A stretch of DNA of 35,174 bases from Cupriavidus sp. IDO (GTDB lineage: Bacteria > Pseudomonadota > Gammaproteobacteria > Burkholderiales > Burkholderiaceae), in assembly GCF_000812465.1 (NCBI RefSeq), contig NZ_JWMA01000198.1, positions 1-35,174 on the forward strand, written 5' to 3'. Position numbers and translations under genes: made by a program. The notes under the pieces are model-generated. The model ran no database searches. It was not told the DNA's origin and saw nothing but the letters and a program-made list of their open reading frames with translations. Below are positions 1 through 7,278 of the stretch, in pieces (the first letter of the stretch is position 1; each line of letters opens with the position of its first letter).

Positions 1-2
1 CA

Positions 3-323
3 ACCCAAAGCCCGTCCCAATCCTCACTGCTCGCTCAACTGGCATCTGTCAATGCGCAACTTGAGCAGTTGCGAGCCGCGGAAGTGCCAAAGGTCGTGGA
101 GGAGATTCAGCAGTTGATGCAGGCTTACGACCTCAGCATTGAGGACATTGCGGGCAAGCCCAGTGTTGAGCCCGCTGCCCGCGCTGTTCCGACCAAGACG
201 AAGGCCGCGCCGCCTCCGAGGTACCGCAACCCCAAGACGGGCCAGACCTGGTCGGGGCGCGGTAGGGCTCCCGCGTGGATTGGCAAGAAGCCCGAGCGTT
301 TCCTAATCGATCTCTTGTACTGA
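3..323 (+). CDS. H-NS family nucleoid-associated protein (5' end outside window)
   Basis: DNA-binding, gene-silencing protein of the H-NS family. The reading frame is open from the left edge of the window and ends at a TGA at 321-323. The N-terminal part is a Leu/Gln/Glu-rich oligomerisation helix (LLAQLASVNAQLEQLRAAEV). It is followed by an Ala/Pro/Lys linker and the C-terminal DNA-binding core, with the signature YRNPKTGQTWSGRGRAPAWI. An internal TTG at 69 could be read as a start, but it would remove half of the oligomerisation helix, so the true start is probably upstream of base 1. The protein ends FLIDLLY, a little longer than the usual FLI end, so the last residues may be a junction. 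H-NS paralogs are common on plasmids and islands and often silence AT-richer acquired DNA. That role here is inference. Confidence 0.8.
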   Translation, partial: TQSPSQSSLLAQLASVNAQLEQLRAAEVPKVVEEIQQLMQAYDLSIEDIAGKPSVEPAARAVPTKTKAAPPPRYRNPKTGQTWSGRGRAPAWIGKKPERFLIDLLY

Positions 324-324
324 A

Positions 325-758
325 CGACAGGTTGGCGGGCGCGGCCGGTCCGCCCCCATTCTGCAAACTCGGCAAGTGCTTTATGGTGCGCCTGCCGGGT
401 CGCCACGTACACGCGCCAGCCGCTCCAGTTTTGCGCCTGGCCGAGGGGCCACTCCTCACGCTGCGCCCAGGCGAAAGTGTCAATGAAGGCTTGTTTGCAC
501 GCTACGGATGGAGCGGAGTGCCCCGTTTGAACGCGATGACTACGGTGCTCATCAGCAGGTCCCGGGATAGAAGGACACGGCCGATCTTTGCTGAGCGCAC
601 GAACGTCGTGGTCGTGATCTGATCTTCAAGATATGCCGGTTGACCATCGGGCAGGCGCGATAAAGCATGGCCGTAAAGTGTCCGAACCAAACGGCATCCC
701 GGACATCGATAACGTTGGGGAAGTCGATGTCGTCCGGCCGAAACACGCTGCAGTAGTT
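325..758 (-). pseudogene. Frameshifted remnant of an unrecognised protein
   Basis: Three minus-strand frames join into one plausible protein. The first reads from 758 (…CSVFRPDDIDFPNVIDVRDAVWFGHFTAMLYRA). It shifts near 650 to a second frame (LPDGQPAYLEDQITTTTFVR…LLSRDLLMSTVVIAFKRG). That shifts again near 505-530 to a third (KQAFIDTFAWAQREEWPLGQ…RVYVATRQAHHKALAEFAE). Each segment has the residue mix of a real protein, but none is a complete gene. The upstream end stops exactly at a Tn3-type inverted repeat (759), so the gene was also truncated by an insertion or recombination. I do not recognise the family. The downstream end is set near the convergent H-NS stop and is uncertain. Confidence 0.45.
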
Positions 759-779
759 GGGGTCATCGTACTTTCCGTG
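759..779 (+). repeat. Left 21-bp terminal inverted repeat
   Basis: Begins GGGGTCATCGTACTTTCC reading rightward. It is the exact complement of 910-930. Similarity continues inward with mismatches to about 794. Confidence 0.8.
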
Positions 780-909
780 AAAAAGATGGCGGTAGCAGAC
801 CGCAGACCCGCCTGTAGTATGGCTTTTTCAGAGCAATGATTCACTGCCGACAACGTATTTGTAAGCTCTTGATAGATAGGCCATTTCCGGTGCATACCGC
901 CAGAAAATG

Positions 910-930
910 CACGGAAAGTACGATGACCCC
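910..930 (-). repeat. Right 21-bp terminal inverted repeat
   Basis: Reading leftward from 930 it begins GGGGTCATCGTACTTTCC and matches 759-779 exactly. Its outer edge coincides with the point where the neighbouring transposase frame loses homology. Confidence 0.8.
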
Positions 931-1271
931 CATTCGAAAGCGGCAAGGGCCCGCTGACGGTCCTGTCCCTCCAGAGCGGGTTGCCATGCGCGGCCAAGTC
1001 GAATCGTGATTTGGTCGGGAAGATGATCGGCCTTCCGCGCGTAGAGTTCCTGGAGCACTGCCAACGCTTCTGTCACCAGGTGTGCTGACAGGGCGGAGAA
1101 TGGCAGCAGAACCAACCTGCCGAGCAATGCCCGAGCCTGGCGGTGTCGCGACAGGAGGTGCGCGCGGATCAGGCTGGCACGGCTGGGCGCACGCCGGTTA
1201 AGCGCCGCGTCGGCCAGCGCCGATAGCTGCTGGCAGAGTGCTTCACGGGTTAGCATCTCATCCGCGCGTAC
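931..1271 (-). pseudogene. Internal fragment of a Tn3-family transposase
   Basis: About 113 codons on the minus strand align by eye to the middle of the larger Tn3-family transposase at 25443-28347. Shared landmarks in order are SRASLIR (SRASAIR in the other copy), RALL, AL..L.(E/D)LYAR, LPD.(I/V)T, RLG.AW, and DR.RA..AFE. The catalytic DDE residues lie outside this piece. Homology ends at the inverted repeat at 930 on one side and fades near 1271 on the other. The copies differ at many positions, so this is an older or distinct element rather than a recent duplicate. It marks the left edge of the catabolic region as a transposon-scarred junction. Confidence 0.65.
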
Positions 1272-1317
1272 CCCGCATCTACCGCCGCACTGCTCGCGCC
1301 CAGCGCGGCGCCGAGCC

Positions 1318-1341
1318 GATGTGTCTGGGGACAGACACATC
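1318..1341. terminator. Stem-loop downstream of the TctC gene
   Basis: A perfect 10-bp stem (GATGTGTCTG / CAGACACATC) with a 4-base GGGA loop lies about 30 bases past the stop of the minus-strand receptor gene. No T-run follows on the minus strand, so it is not a textbook intrinsic terminator. It could stabilise the mRNA 3' end, help Rho-dependent termination, or be a dispersed palindromic repeat unit. Confidence 0.4.
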
Positions 1342-1371
1342 AGGCTATTCGCACCAATGCATGCAGCTTCT

Positions 1372-2325
1372 CTATTCAGGCTTGAGGCCGAGATGATCGG
1401 CAATCTGTTGGTACCGCGTTGTTGTCGCGCCGAGCATATCCCGGAAGGCCTTGGGAGATGCAGGTGAAGGGAGAAATCCCAGCCTCTCTGCAAAGGCCTT
1501 GAATTCAGGGTCTCGCAGGACCTTGAGCAATGCGGCGTTTAGTGTATCGACGACGTGCGGATCCATGCCGGCCGGACCAAGTATGCCGATATAGTTGTCC
1601 TCCACGTAGCCCGGGATGCCAGATTCAGCAAGTGTCGGAACGTCGGGAAGGAGCGGGTGCCGGTTGTCGCTGGTCACCACGAGAGGCTTGGCGCGGCCCG
1701 ATTTGATGTTTGGCAGTTCTGCGGCAACGCTGTCAAACATCACGGATACCCTGCCGGAAGTCACATCGATAAAGCCTTCCGGCGCGCCACGGTACGACAC
1801 GCGCATCAGGTCGACACCGGCCAGCGCCTTGATTTGCTCGGTCGCAAACATGATGCCCGGCGACGGCGAGGCATAGCTCAGGTCTTTCTCTTTTCGCGCC
1901 ATCTGGACAAATTCCCGGCCATTGTTGGCCGGAAGGCCCGGACTACTGACCAGTACAAGAGTCACCCTGACCAGACTGGCAATAGGGGTGAAATCCTTCA
2001 GCGCATTAAGCTTGTGCGATGAGTACAACATCGGCCCGATAATCAGCGCATTGCCGCCGACAAGCAAGGTACGGCCGTCTGGTGGGTTCTTGGCGACAAC
2101 ACCAGCGGCAATGTAGCCGTTTGCCCCGGGCCGGTTCTCAACGACAACAGGTTCGCCCAGTACCTGAGAAAGCTTCTGGCCGATTGCCCTGGAAAGCGTG
2201 TCGCTGCCTCCGCCCGCGGTATAGGGAACGATGAGGCGACGGGGCGTCGTGCTGTCATTGGCGTGAGACGGCATCGAGACTGTCGTGACCAAGGCACAGA
2301 ACAGCAGCGCAATCGAATTTTTCAT
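1372..2325 (-). CDS. Bug/TctC-family periplasmic substrate-binding protein
   Basis: Tripartite tricarboxylate transporter receptor of the Bug family, which is greatly expanded in betaproteobacteria. It is 317 residues, a usual length. The N-terminus is a signal peptide with a hydrophobic core and an Ala-X-Ala type site (SMPSHA, cleavage near residue 22). The mature start has the family motif RLIVPYTAGGGSDTLSRAIG and then VVVENRPGANGYIAAG. ATG at 2325 is preceded by a strong AAGGAG site. It is the last gene of the leftward catabolic arm, 58 bases after the aldehyde dehydrogenase. The membrane partners TctA and TctB are not nearby, so it may be an orphan that shares transporters or senses the substrate. 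The ligand is presumably an acid related to the pathway (inference). Confidence 0.88.
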   Translation of the reverse strand: MKNSIALLFCALVTTVSMPSHANDSTTPRRLIVPYTAGGGSDTLSRAIGQKLSQVLGEPVVVENRPGANGYIAAGVVAKNPPDGRTLLVGGNALIIGPMLYSSHKLNALKDFTPIASLVRVTLVLVSSPGLPANNGREFVQMARKEKDLSYASPSPGIMFATEQIKALAGVDLMRVSYRGAPEGFIDVTSGRVSVMFDSVAAELPNIKSGRAKPLVVTSDNRHPLLPDVPTLAESGIPGYVEDNYIGILGPAGMDPHVVDTLNAALLKVLRDPEFKAFAERLGFLPSPASPKAFRDMLGATTTRYQQIADHLGLKPE

Positions 2326-2358
2326 GACCGGTGTCTCCTTAATGATTTTCTGGGGCAG

Positions 2359-2379
2359 AGCGGCGCCTGCGGCGCCGCT
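2359..2379. promoter_or_regulatory. Intercistronic hairpin between aldehyde dehydrogenase and TctC genes
   Basis: Perfect 9-bp GC stem AGCGGCGCC / GGCGCCGCT with a 3-base TGC loop. It lies in the 58-base gap just after the aldehyde dehydrogenase stop (2384). There is no T-run. In receptor operons such hairpins often protect one mRNA segment or lower read-through, so it could set a different expression level for the receptor (inference). Confidence 0.4.
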
Positions 2380-2383
2380 GGTG

Positions 2384-3883
2384 CTATGCGAGATTCACGA
2401 GGATGGTCTTCATCTGTGTGAAGTGGTCCAGCATTGCCTCAAGCGATGCCTCCTTGCCCAAGCCGGAATTCTTGTAGCCGCCATACGAGAGGCCAGGCTG
2501 GGCAACGAGATTCTGGTTCACCTGGACGAAGCCGGCCTGAAGCCTCAGGCTGGCATCCATCGCCGTCTTCAGATCCCGAGTCCAGACTGACGCCGTCAAG
2601 CCGTAGTCTGTGTCGTTGGCCATCGCCAACGCGTCCCCGTAGCTCGAGAATTTTATGACGCAGACGACCGGACCGAAGATCTCTTCGCGCGCCAGCTTAC
2701 TATCATTGGTCAGGCCGGTGAACATCACAGGGCGGATGAACAGTCCGGCTCCCAGCGCCGGGTCTGCTGGCAATGTCGAGCATTCCACCGCGGTTGTGCC
2801 GGGCAGGGATCGTCCCGCTTCGATGTATCCGCACACCTTGTCGTACTGGGCTGGCGAGATGATAGTGCCGATGTCCGTGGCCTCGTCCATCGGATCGCCA
2901 ATCTTCATGGCATCGACCAGTGCCTTCACCTTGCCGACAAATGCGTCATGCACCGACTCGTGCACGATCATCCGGCTGGAGGCCGAGCAGCTCTGGCCCT
3001 GGCGGGTGAACCGCATGCCGGCCACCGCGCCGGCGGCAGCCTGATCCAGGTCAGCGTCGGGCATGACGATCATCGGGCTCTTGCCGCCAAGCTCGAGCGT
3101 GACGGGGATCAGCTTGTCGGCCGCTGTCTTGTAGATGATCTTGCCTGTTTCCACCGAGCCGGTGAAAGTGACCTTGTGCACACCGGGATGCGAGACCAGC
3201 GGCGCGCCGCATTCAGGGCCGTAGCCGGCAACCACGTTGAGGACACCCTTGGGCAGCACCTGGCTCAGGATCTGGCACACGCGCAACACTGCCAGGGGTG
3301 CTTCCTCGGCAGACTTCACCACGACAGTGTTACCGGCCACGAGCGAGGGTCCGATTTTCATCGCCAGGATGTACATTGGCGCGTTCCAGGGCAAAATCGC
3401 GCCAACGACGCCGAGCGGTTCCCGCACGGTGAGCGTCAGGACATCCGGCCGGTGGGGCACGGTCTCGCCCTTCAGCTCCGGGGCCAGGCCGCCGTAGTAC
3501 TGCAGCATGTCGGCGATACCTTCCGCTTCGGGACGGCTTTCGGTCCGAATCGCCTTGCCGGTCTCGAGCGTCACGAGCCGTGCCAGCTCCTCGACGTGCG
3601 AGGCCAGCAGCCGGGCACATTCAATGACCAGGGCACCGCGCCTGCGCGCCGGTGTATTGGCCCATTCGCGCTGGGCGCGCTGCGCGGCATGGACGGCGAC
3701 ATCCACGTCATCGGCAACGCTGAAGGGCGCATCCGCGATCTTGCGGCCGGTGGCGGGATTGATCACGGCGAACGTCCTGCCCGAGCGTGCGGGCGCAAGC
3801 TCGCCGTCGATGAAATTGTGCCCGCTCAGGGCTAGGGCCAGATCTTCCGCGTTGAGATTGGGATGGAGGGGGTTAGCTGACAC
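2384..3883 (-). CDS. NAD(P)-dependent aldehyde dehydrogenase
   Basis: ALDH superfamily enzyme that oxidises an aldehyde to the acid. It has 499 residues. Landmarks seen are the PWNAP loop (about 165-169), the cofactor-binding FTGSVETG (240-247), the general base Glu264 in ELGGKSP, the catalytic Cys299 in RQGQSCS, and EEIFGPVV near the C-terminus. The start is GTG at 3883, with AGGAGA a few bases upstream. It lies 24 bases after the dehydrogenase at 3908-4807 and is probably co-transcribed with it. The cysteine loop QGQSCSA and the overall pattern resemble betaine-aldehyde, vanillin or aryl-aldehyde type enzymes, but the substrate cannot be read from sequence. In context it would oxidise an aldehyde formed after ring opening or alcohol oxidation. 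Confidence 0.9.
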   Translation of the reverse strand: MSANPLHPNLNAEDLALALSGHNFIDGELAPARSGRTFAVINPATGRKIADAPFSVADDVDVAVHAAQRAQREWANTPARRRGALVIECARLLASHVEELARLVTLETGKAIRTESRPEAEGIADMLQYYGGLAPELKGETVPHRPDVLTLTVREPLGVVGAILPWNAPMYILAMKIGPSLVAGNTVVVKSAEEAPLAVLRVCQILSQVLPKGVLNVVAGYGPECGAPLVSHPGVHKVTFTGSVETGKIIYKTAADKLIPVTLELGGKSPMIVMPDADLDQAAAGAVAGMRFTRQGQSCSASSRMIVHESVHDAFVGKVKALVDAMKIGDPMDEATDIGTIISPAQYDKVCGYIEAGRSLPGTTAVECSTLPADPALGAGLFIRPVMFTGLTNDSKLAREEIFGPVVCVIKFSSYGDALAMANDTDYGLTASVWTRDLKTAMDASLRLQAGFVQVNQNLVAQPGLSYGGYKNSGLGKEASLEAMLDHFTQMKTILVNLA

Positions 3884-3907
3884 AGAGGTCTCCTGGGCTA
3901 TGCAGCA

Positions 3908-4807
3908 TTAATTGAGAGAAGCGCTGTTTTCGATCAACCTGGCAACCACGGTCCAATCGCGGGCGCCAAGGCCAGATTCGCTTAGCTGCCGATACAGCTG
4001 GATGGCCCTGGCGCCAAACGGCGTCGCGGCGCCCACCTCACTGGCGGCAGACGCGACGAGGGAGAGGTCCTTGAGCATCAGATCCGCCGCAAATCCGGGG
4101 ACGTAATCGCGACTGGCGGGCGACGACGGTACGGGGCCCGGCACCGGGCAGTTGTGCGAGAGGGTCCAGCACTGGCCGGTAGACTGCGTGATGATGTCGT
4201 ACATCGTCTGATAGTCCATGCCGAGCTTGCGGCCCAGGATGAAGGCTTCCGAGACGACGGCGCTGCTGACGCACGCAATCAGGTTGTTGCACAGCTTGGC
4301 AATCTGGCCATTGCCGCTGTCCCCGGCATAGAAGATCCTGGCGCCCATCTGTCCCAGGACTGGTTCAGCCCGGCCGAAGGCCGTGCGGTCGCCGCCGACC
4401 ATGAATGTCAGCCGGGCATCGCGGGCGCCTGCCTGGCCGCCGGCCACAGGAGCATCCAGCATCGGAAAGCCGGCTTGCGCCGCTTCCGCGGCGACAGCAC
4501 GTGCGGCGGCAGGCCCGATGGTTGAGCTCTCGATCAGCAGGGCTCCCGGCGTTGCGACGTCCAGGACACCGCCTGCCGTGCAGTACAGCTTCTTCACGTC
4601 ATCGGCATTTCTCACGATGGAAATCACGATCGACGCACCCTCGACCGCCGATGCCACGCAGCGATGTGATTGCCCTCCCTGTTCAGCGAAGCTGGCCAAT
4701 GCGGCTTCCGAGATATCGAATCCCCGCACGTTGTGGCCCGCACGGACAAGGTTCAGGGCCATGGGCATGCCCATATTGCCAAGACCAATAAATGCAATCT
4801 TGCTCAT
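3908..4807 (-). CDS. 3-hydroxyisobutyrate dehydrogenase family oxidoreductase
   Basis: Beta-hydroxyacid dehydrogenase, which oxidises a 3-hydroxy acid (for example 3-hydroxyisobutyrate or a 2-methyl-3-hydroxy acid) with NAD(P). It has 299 residues. The N-terminal Rossmann motif is IAFIGLGNMGMPMA. The substrate loop DAPVAGGQAGA is at 118-128. The catalytic lysine is Lys171 in NGQIAKLCNN, the family's usual position. The start ATG at 4807 overlaps the racemase stop by 4 bases (ATGA), indicating translational coupling. Placement between an alpha-methylacyl-CoA racemase and an aldehyde dehydrogenase suggests handling of a methyl-branched hydroxy acid. Tartronate-semialdehyde-type substrates are the main alternative. 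Confidence 0.85.
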   Translation of the reverse strand: MSKIAFIGLGNMGMPMALNLVRAGHNVRGFDISEAALASFAEQGGQSHRCVASAVEGASIVISIVRNADDVKKLYCTAGGVLDVATPGALLIESSTIGPAAARAVAAEAAQAGFPMLDAPVAGGQAGARDARLTFMVGGDRTAFGRAEPVLGQMGARIFYAGDSGNGQIAKLCNNLIACVSSAVVSEAFILGRKLGMDYQTMYDIITQSTGQCWTLSHNCPVPGPVPSSPASRDYVPGFAADLMLKDLSLVASAASEVGAATPFGARAIQLYRQLSESGLGARDWTVVARLIENSASLN

Positions 4808-5955
4808 TTCGCTTGTCCCTCAGTTGTTGGTTGATCGGTCGCTTGCACATGGAGCTGTGCGACGCCCGGGCGGATCGCGTCGCGATCGTCCTGTTGAGGG
4901 CGAAGCATCCTGGGCGTATCGTTCACGGTGCGCGAGTAGCGCGGCGCCGGGCTGGGTTGGACGACACCGTCGATGGTCGTGAATACCCCGCGCGCGCGGG
5001 CGTGCGGGTGATCGGGCGCCTCGCTCATCGACAGTACCGGGGTGACACAGGCATCGGTGGGGTCGAAGATGCGGCACCATTCTTCGCGGCTGCGGGTCTT
5101 GAAGATCGTGGCAAGCCTGCTTTTGAGATCCGGCCAGGCTTTCGGGTCCCGCTGGCGGTCGAAGTCCGGGTCGTCGGCCAGACCTAGCTTTTCCCGCAGG
5201 AGCGCATAGAACTCGGGCTCAACTGCGCCGATGGCGAGGTACTTGCCATCGCTGGTCTCATACGTCTCGTAGAAATGCGTGCCAGTGTCGAGCAGATTGA
5301 CGCCACGCTCGTCGCGCCACACACCGGCGGAACGCAGCGACCACATCATGCTCATCAGCAACGCGGTGCCGTCGAGCATGGCGCAGTCCACCACCTGGCC
5401 CTCCCCCGTGGTGCGTGCATGCAGGATGGCGCTGACCATGCCAAACGCAAGCAGCATCCCGCCGCCGCCGAAGTCGGCGACCAGGTTGGCGGGTGGCGTT
5501 GGCTTGCCGCCTTCGCGCCCGAATGCATGCAATGCACCGGCGAGCGCGATGTAGTTGATGTCGTGCCCGGCACGCTGTGCGAGCGGTCCGTCCTGGCCCC
5601 ATCCGGTCATGCGCCCGTACACCAGCCGCGGGTTGTCTGCCAGCAAGACCTCGGGGCCGAGCCCGAGTCTTTCCATGACGCCGGGGCGGTAGCCCTCGAC
5701 GATGCCGTCCGCGTCGGCTGCGAGCGCGCGGGCCTCGCGCACGCCTTCGGGCGTCTTGAGGTCAAGGTGCACGACGCGGCGCGAACGTGCCAGAACATCT
5801 TTGCTTGCATCCATGATGCCTTGCCGCCAGGCCGATACATGCCGCGCCACGCGGATGACGTCCGCGCCGTTGTCGGCCAGCATCATGCAGGCGAACGGTG
5901 CTGGCCCGATCGCGCCGAACTCGATGATCCTGACGCCTTTCAATGGGCCGCTCAT
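4804..5955 (-). CDS. Alpha-methylacyl-CoA racemase (CaiB/family III fold)
   Basis: Family III CoA-transferase fold, with features of the racemase branch that interconverts (2R)- and (2S)-methylacyl-CoA. It has 383 residues. It carries GHDINYIALAG, with His131 matching the racemase catalytic histidine, and NLVADFGGGGM with Asp161 as the acid/base partner. Mycobacterial MCR uses His126 and Asp156 in the same contexts. It also has LDLKTPEG and the aromatic-poor CoA pocket of the family. The ATG at 5955 overlaps the stop of the upstream CoA-transferase by 4 bases, and its own stop overlaps the next start by 4 bases, so three genes are tightly coupled. A racemase implies a 2-methyl branch adjacent to the thioester in the pathway, as in isoprenoid or steroid side-chain breakdown. 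Confidence 0.85.
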   Translation of the reverse strand: MSGPLKGVRIIEFGAIGPAPFACMMLADNGADVIRVARHVSAWRQGIMDASKDVLARSRRVVHLDLKTPEGVREARALAADADGIVEGYRPGVMERLGLGPEVLLADNPRLVYGRMTGWGQDGPLAQRAGHDINYIALAGALHAFGREGGKPTPPANLVADFGGGGMLLAFGMVSAILHARTTGEGQVVDCAMLDGTALLMSMMWSLRSAGVWRDERGVNLLDTGTHFYETYETSDGKYLAIGAVEPEFYALLREKLGLADDPDFDRQRDPKAWPDLKSRLATIFKTRSREEWCRIFDPTDACVTPVLSMSEAPDHPHARARGVFTTIDGVVQPSPAPRYSRTVNDTPRMLRPQQDDRDAIRPGVAQLHVQATDQPTTEGQAK

Positions 5956-7205
5956 GCTTGTGCTCCCACGGCGGACTTGCCTGCGCCATCCGCCTCGTCC
6001 ATGCGGCCGGAGACCACGTGGCTTGCAAAGGCCTGGTCGATCTGCGATGCCGTCTTGCCCAGGCCCGCGAGGAGTGCACCGGTGTCCTCCCCGAGCAGGG
6101 GCGGCCGGCCGCGGCTGGCCGCTGGCGTCAGTGCAAGGCGGATGGGGGACCGTAGTTGACGCACCCTTCCGAGCAATGGATCGTCATCGTCCGAGTACGT
6201 GCCGTTGTGCCGGACCTGCGGATCGGCGAAGAACCCGTCCAGGTCGTTGACGCGTCCAAGCGGGACGCTGTGCTTCTCGGCAAGCAGCTCGATGGCGGCG
6301 GTGTCGAGCCGCCGCGCGCTTTGCCGGATTTCATCCCACATTGCCTCACAGTGATCGCGGCGCTCCTTCACGCCTGCGAAGCGCGGATCGTCGATCAGGT
6401 CCAGGCGGTCAAACATCTGGCAGAGATTCCTGAACTGCTCGTCGGTGAAGATATGGCCCATGACGTGGCCGTCCGAGGTCCGGATCGGGAAGTAGGTGTT
6501 GGGCAGGGCGCGCGCACCGATACCTGGCGTCTGGAAGTAGTGGTTCACCATCAGATCCGGCAGCATGAAGGCGGCGTAGGCGTCCAGCAGCGACACGCAC
6601 ACCCGCTGGCCCTTGCCGCCGTTGCGCTCGCGGTGGACGAGCGCGGCCAGGATCGCCTGTGCGGCGGTGGCAGCGGTAATCTTGTCGACGACCGAATTGC
6701 GGACCGGCTCGGGCTGGTCCTGGCTGCCGATGCCCGGCATGGTCCCGCTCAGCGCCTGAACCACGTGATCGTATGCGGGCCGTGCGGCATACGGTCCGTC
6801 GACGCCGAAGCCATTGATTGACGCATAGATGAGCTTTGCATTGGCCTGGCAAAGGGTTTCATGCCCGAGACCGAATTGCGCCATCACACCCGGGCGGAAG
6901 TTTTCAATCAGCACATCGGCAGTCAACGCCAGCTCGCGCGCCAGCGCTTGTCCCGAAGGGGACTTCAGGTCGATGCACATGCTTCGCTTGCCACCGTTGA
7001 ACAGCGCGAATCCGGCCGCTACCCCCTCGTGCTGCGGGTGTCCCTTGCGCATAGGATCGCCACTGATGGGTTCGATCTTGATGACCTCGGCCCCAAGATC
7101 AGCCAGCATCTGGCCGGCGAACGGCCCGGCAACCATCGTTGCGAATTCCAGCACGCGCAATCCTGCGCACGGACCGGGCGCCTTGTCCCCGTTTTCGGTT
7201 GTCAT
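5952..7205 (-). CDS. Family III (CaiB/BaiF) acyl-CoA transferase
   Basis: Transfers CoA from one carboxylic acid to another through an enzyme-aspartyl intermediate. It has 417 residues from the ATG at 7205, which I prefer to an in-frame upstream start because conserved sequence begins at LRVLEFATMVAGPFAG, and GGGGA precedes this ATG. Other landmarks are DLGAEVIKIEP, NGGKRSMCIDLKS, NFRPG and the nucleophile region VVDKITA with Asp174. It is the second gene of the patatin-led segment and overlaps the racemase gene by 4 bases. With the second transferase at 16004-17197 it gives the cluster two CoA-transfer steps, possibly a mono-acid and a di-acid activation. Confidence 0.85.
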   Translation of the reverse strand: MTTENGDKAPGPCAGLRVLEFATMVAGPFAGQMLADLGAEVIKIEPISGDPMRKGHPQHEGVAAGFALFNGGKRSMCIDLKSPSGQALARELALTADVLIENFRPGVMAQFGLGHETLCQANAKLIYASINGFGVDGPYAARPAYDHVVQALSGTMPGIGSQDQPEPVRNSVVDKITAATAAQAILAALVHRERNGGKGQRVCVSLLDAYAAFMLPDLMVNHYFQTPGIGARALPNTYFPIRTSDGHVMGHIFTDEQFRNLCQMFDRLDLIDDPRFAGVKERRDHCEAMWDEIRQSARRLDTAAIELLAEKHSVPLGRVNDLDGFFADPQVRHNGTYSDDDDPLLGRVRQLRSPIRLALTPAASRGRPPLLGEDTGALLAGLGKTASQIDQAFASHVVSGRMDEADGAGKSAVGAQA

Positions 7206-7229
7206 ATTGTTCCCCGAAGTTTCTGTACA

Positions 7230-7270
7230 GCCCGGCGGTGTCGCGTGAACGATGCCTGCCACCGCCGGGC
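7230..7270. promoter_or_regulatory. 11-bp inverted repeat between patatin-like and CoA-transferase genes
   Basis: Arms GCCCGGCGGTG (7230-7240) and CACCGCCGGGC (7260-7270) are perfect complements with a 19-base loop. They lie in the 73-base gap on the leftward transcript. No T-run follows. It may be an attenuator-like hairpin or an operator. Confidence 0.4.
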
Positions 7271-7278
7271 CCATCACG

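Larger units (their letters stand above)
759..930. mobile_element. 172-bp element bounded by Tn3-type inverted repeats (MITE-like or solo ends)
   Basis: Perfect 21-bp inverted repeats lie at 759-779 and 910-930. Both start with GGGG at the outer edge and continue as imperfect repeats to about 36 bp (shared inner block GGCGGTA). A GGGG start and a length of 36-38 bp are typical of Tn3-family ends, and the pattern resembles my memory of IS1071-type ends. The 130 bases between the repeats hold no gene. The right end cuts a Tn3 transposase frame at 930/931 and the left end cuts another pseudogene at 758/759. The 5-bp flanks (TAGTT and CATTC) do not match, so this is not a simple insertion with a target duplication. 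It could be an internally deleted transposon or the product of recombination between two copies. Confidence 0.55.

Noticed and set aside
2948..3835. 295-codon plus-strand frame opposite the aldehyde dehydrogenase
   Set aside because: Antisense shadow of a GC-rich gene; His/Arg-rich composition and no family motif.
5275..6159. 294-codon plus-strand frame opposite the racemase
   Set aside because: Shadow frame produced by codon bias; no recognisable domain.
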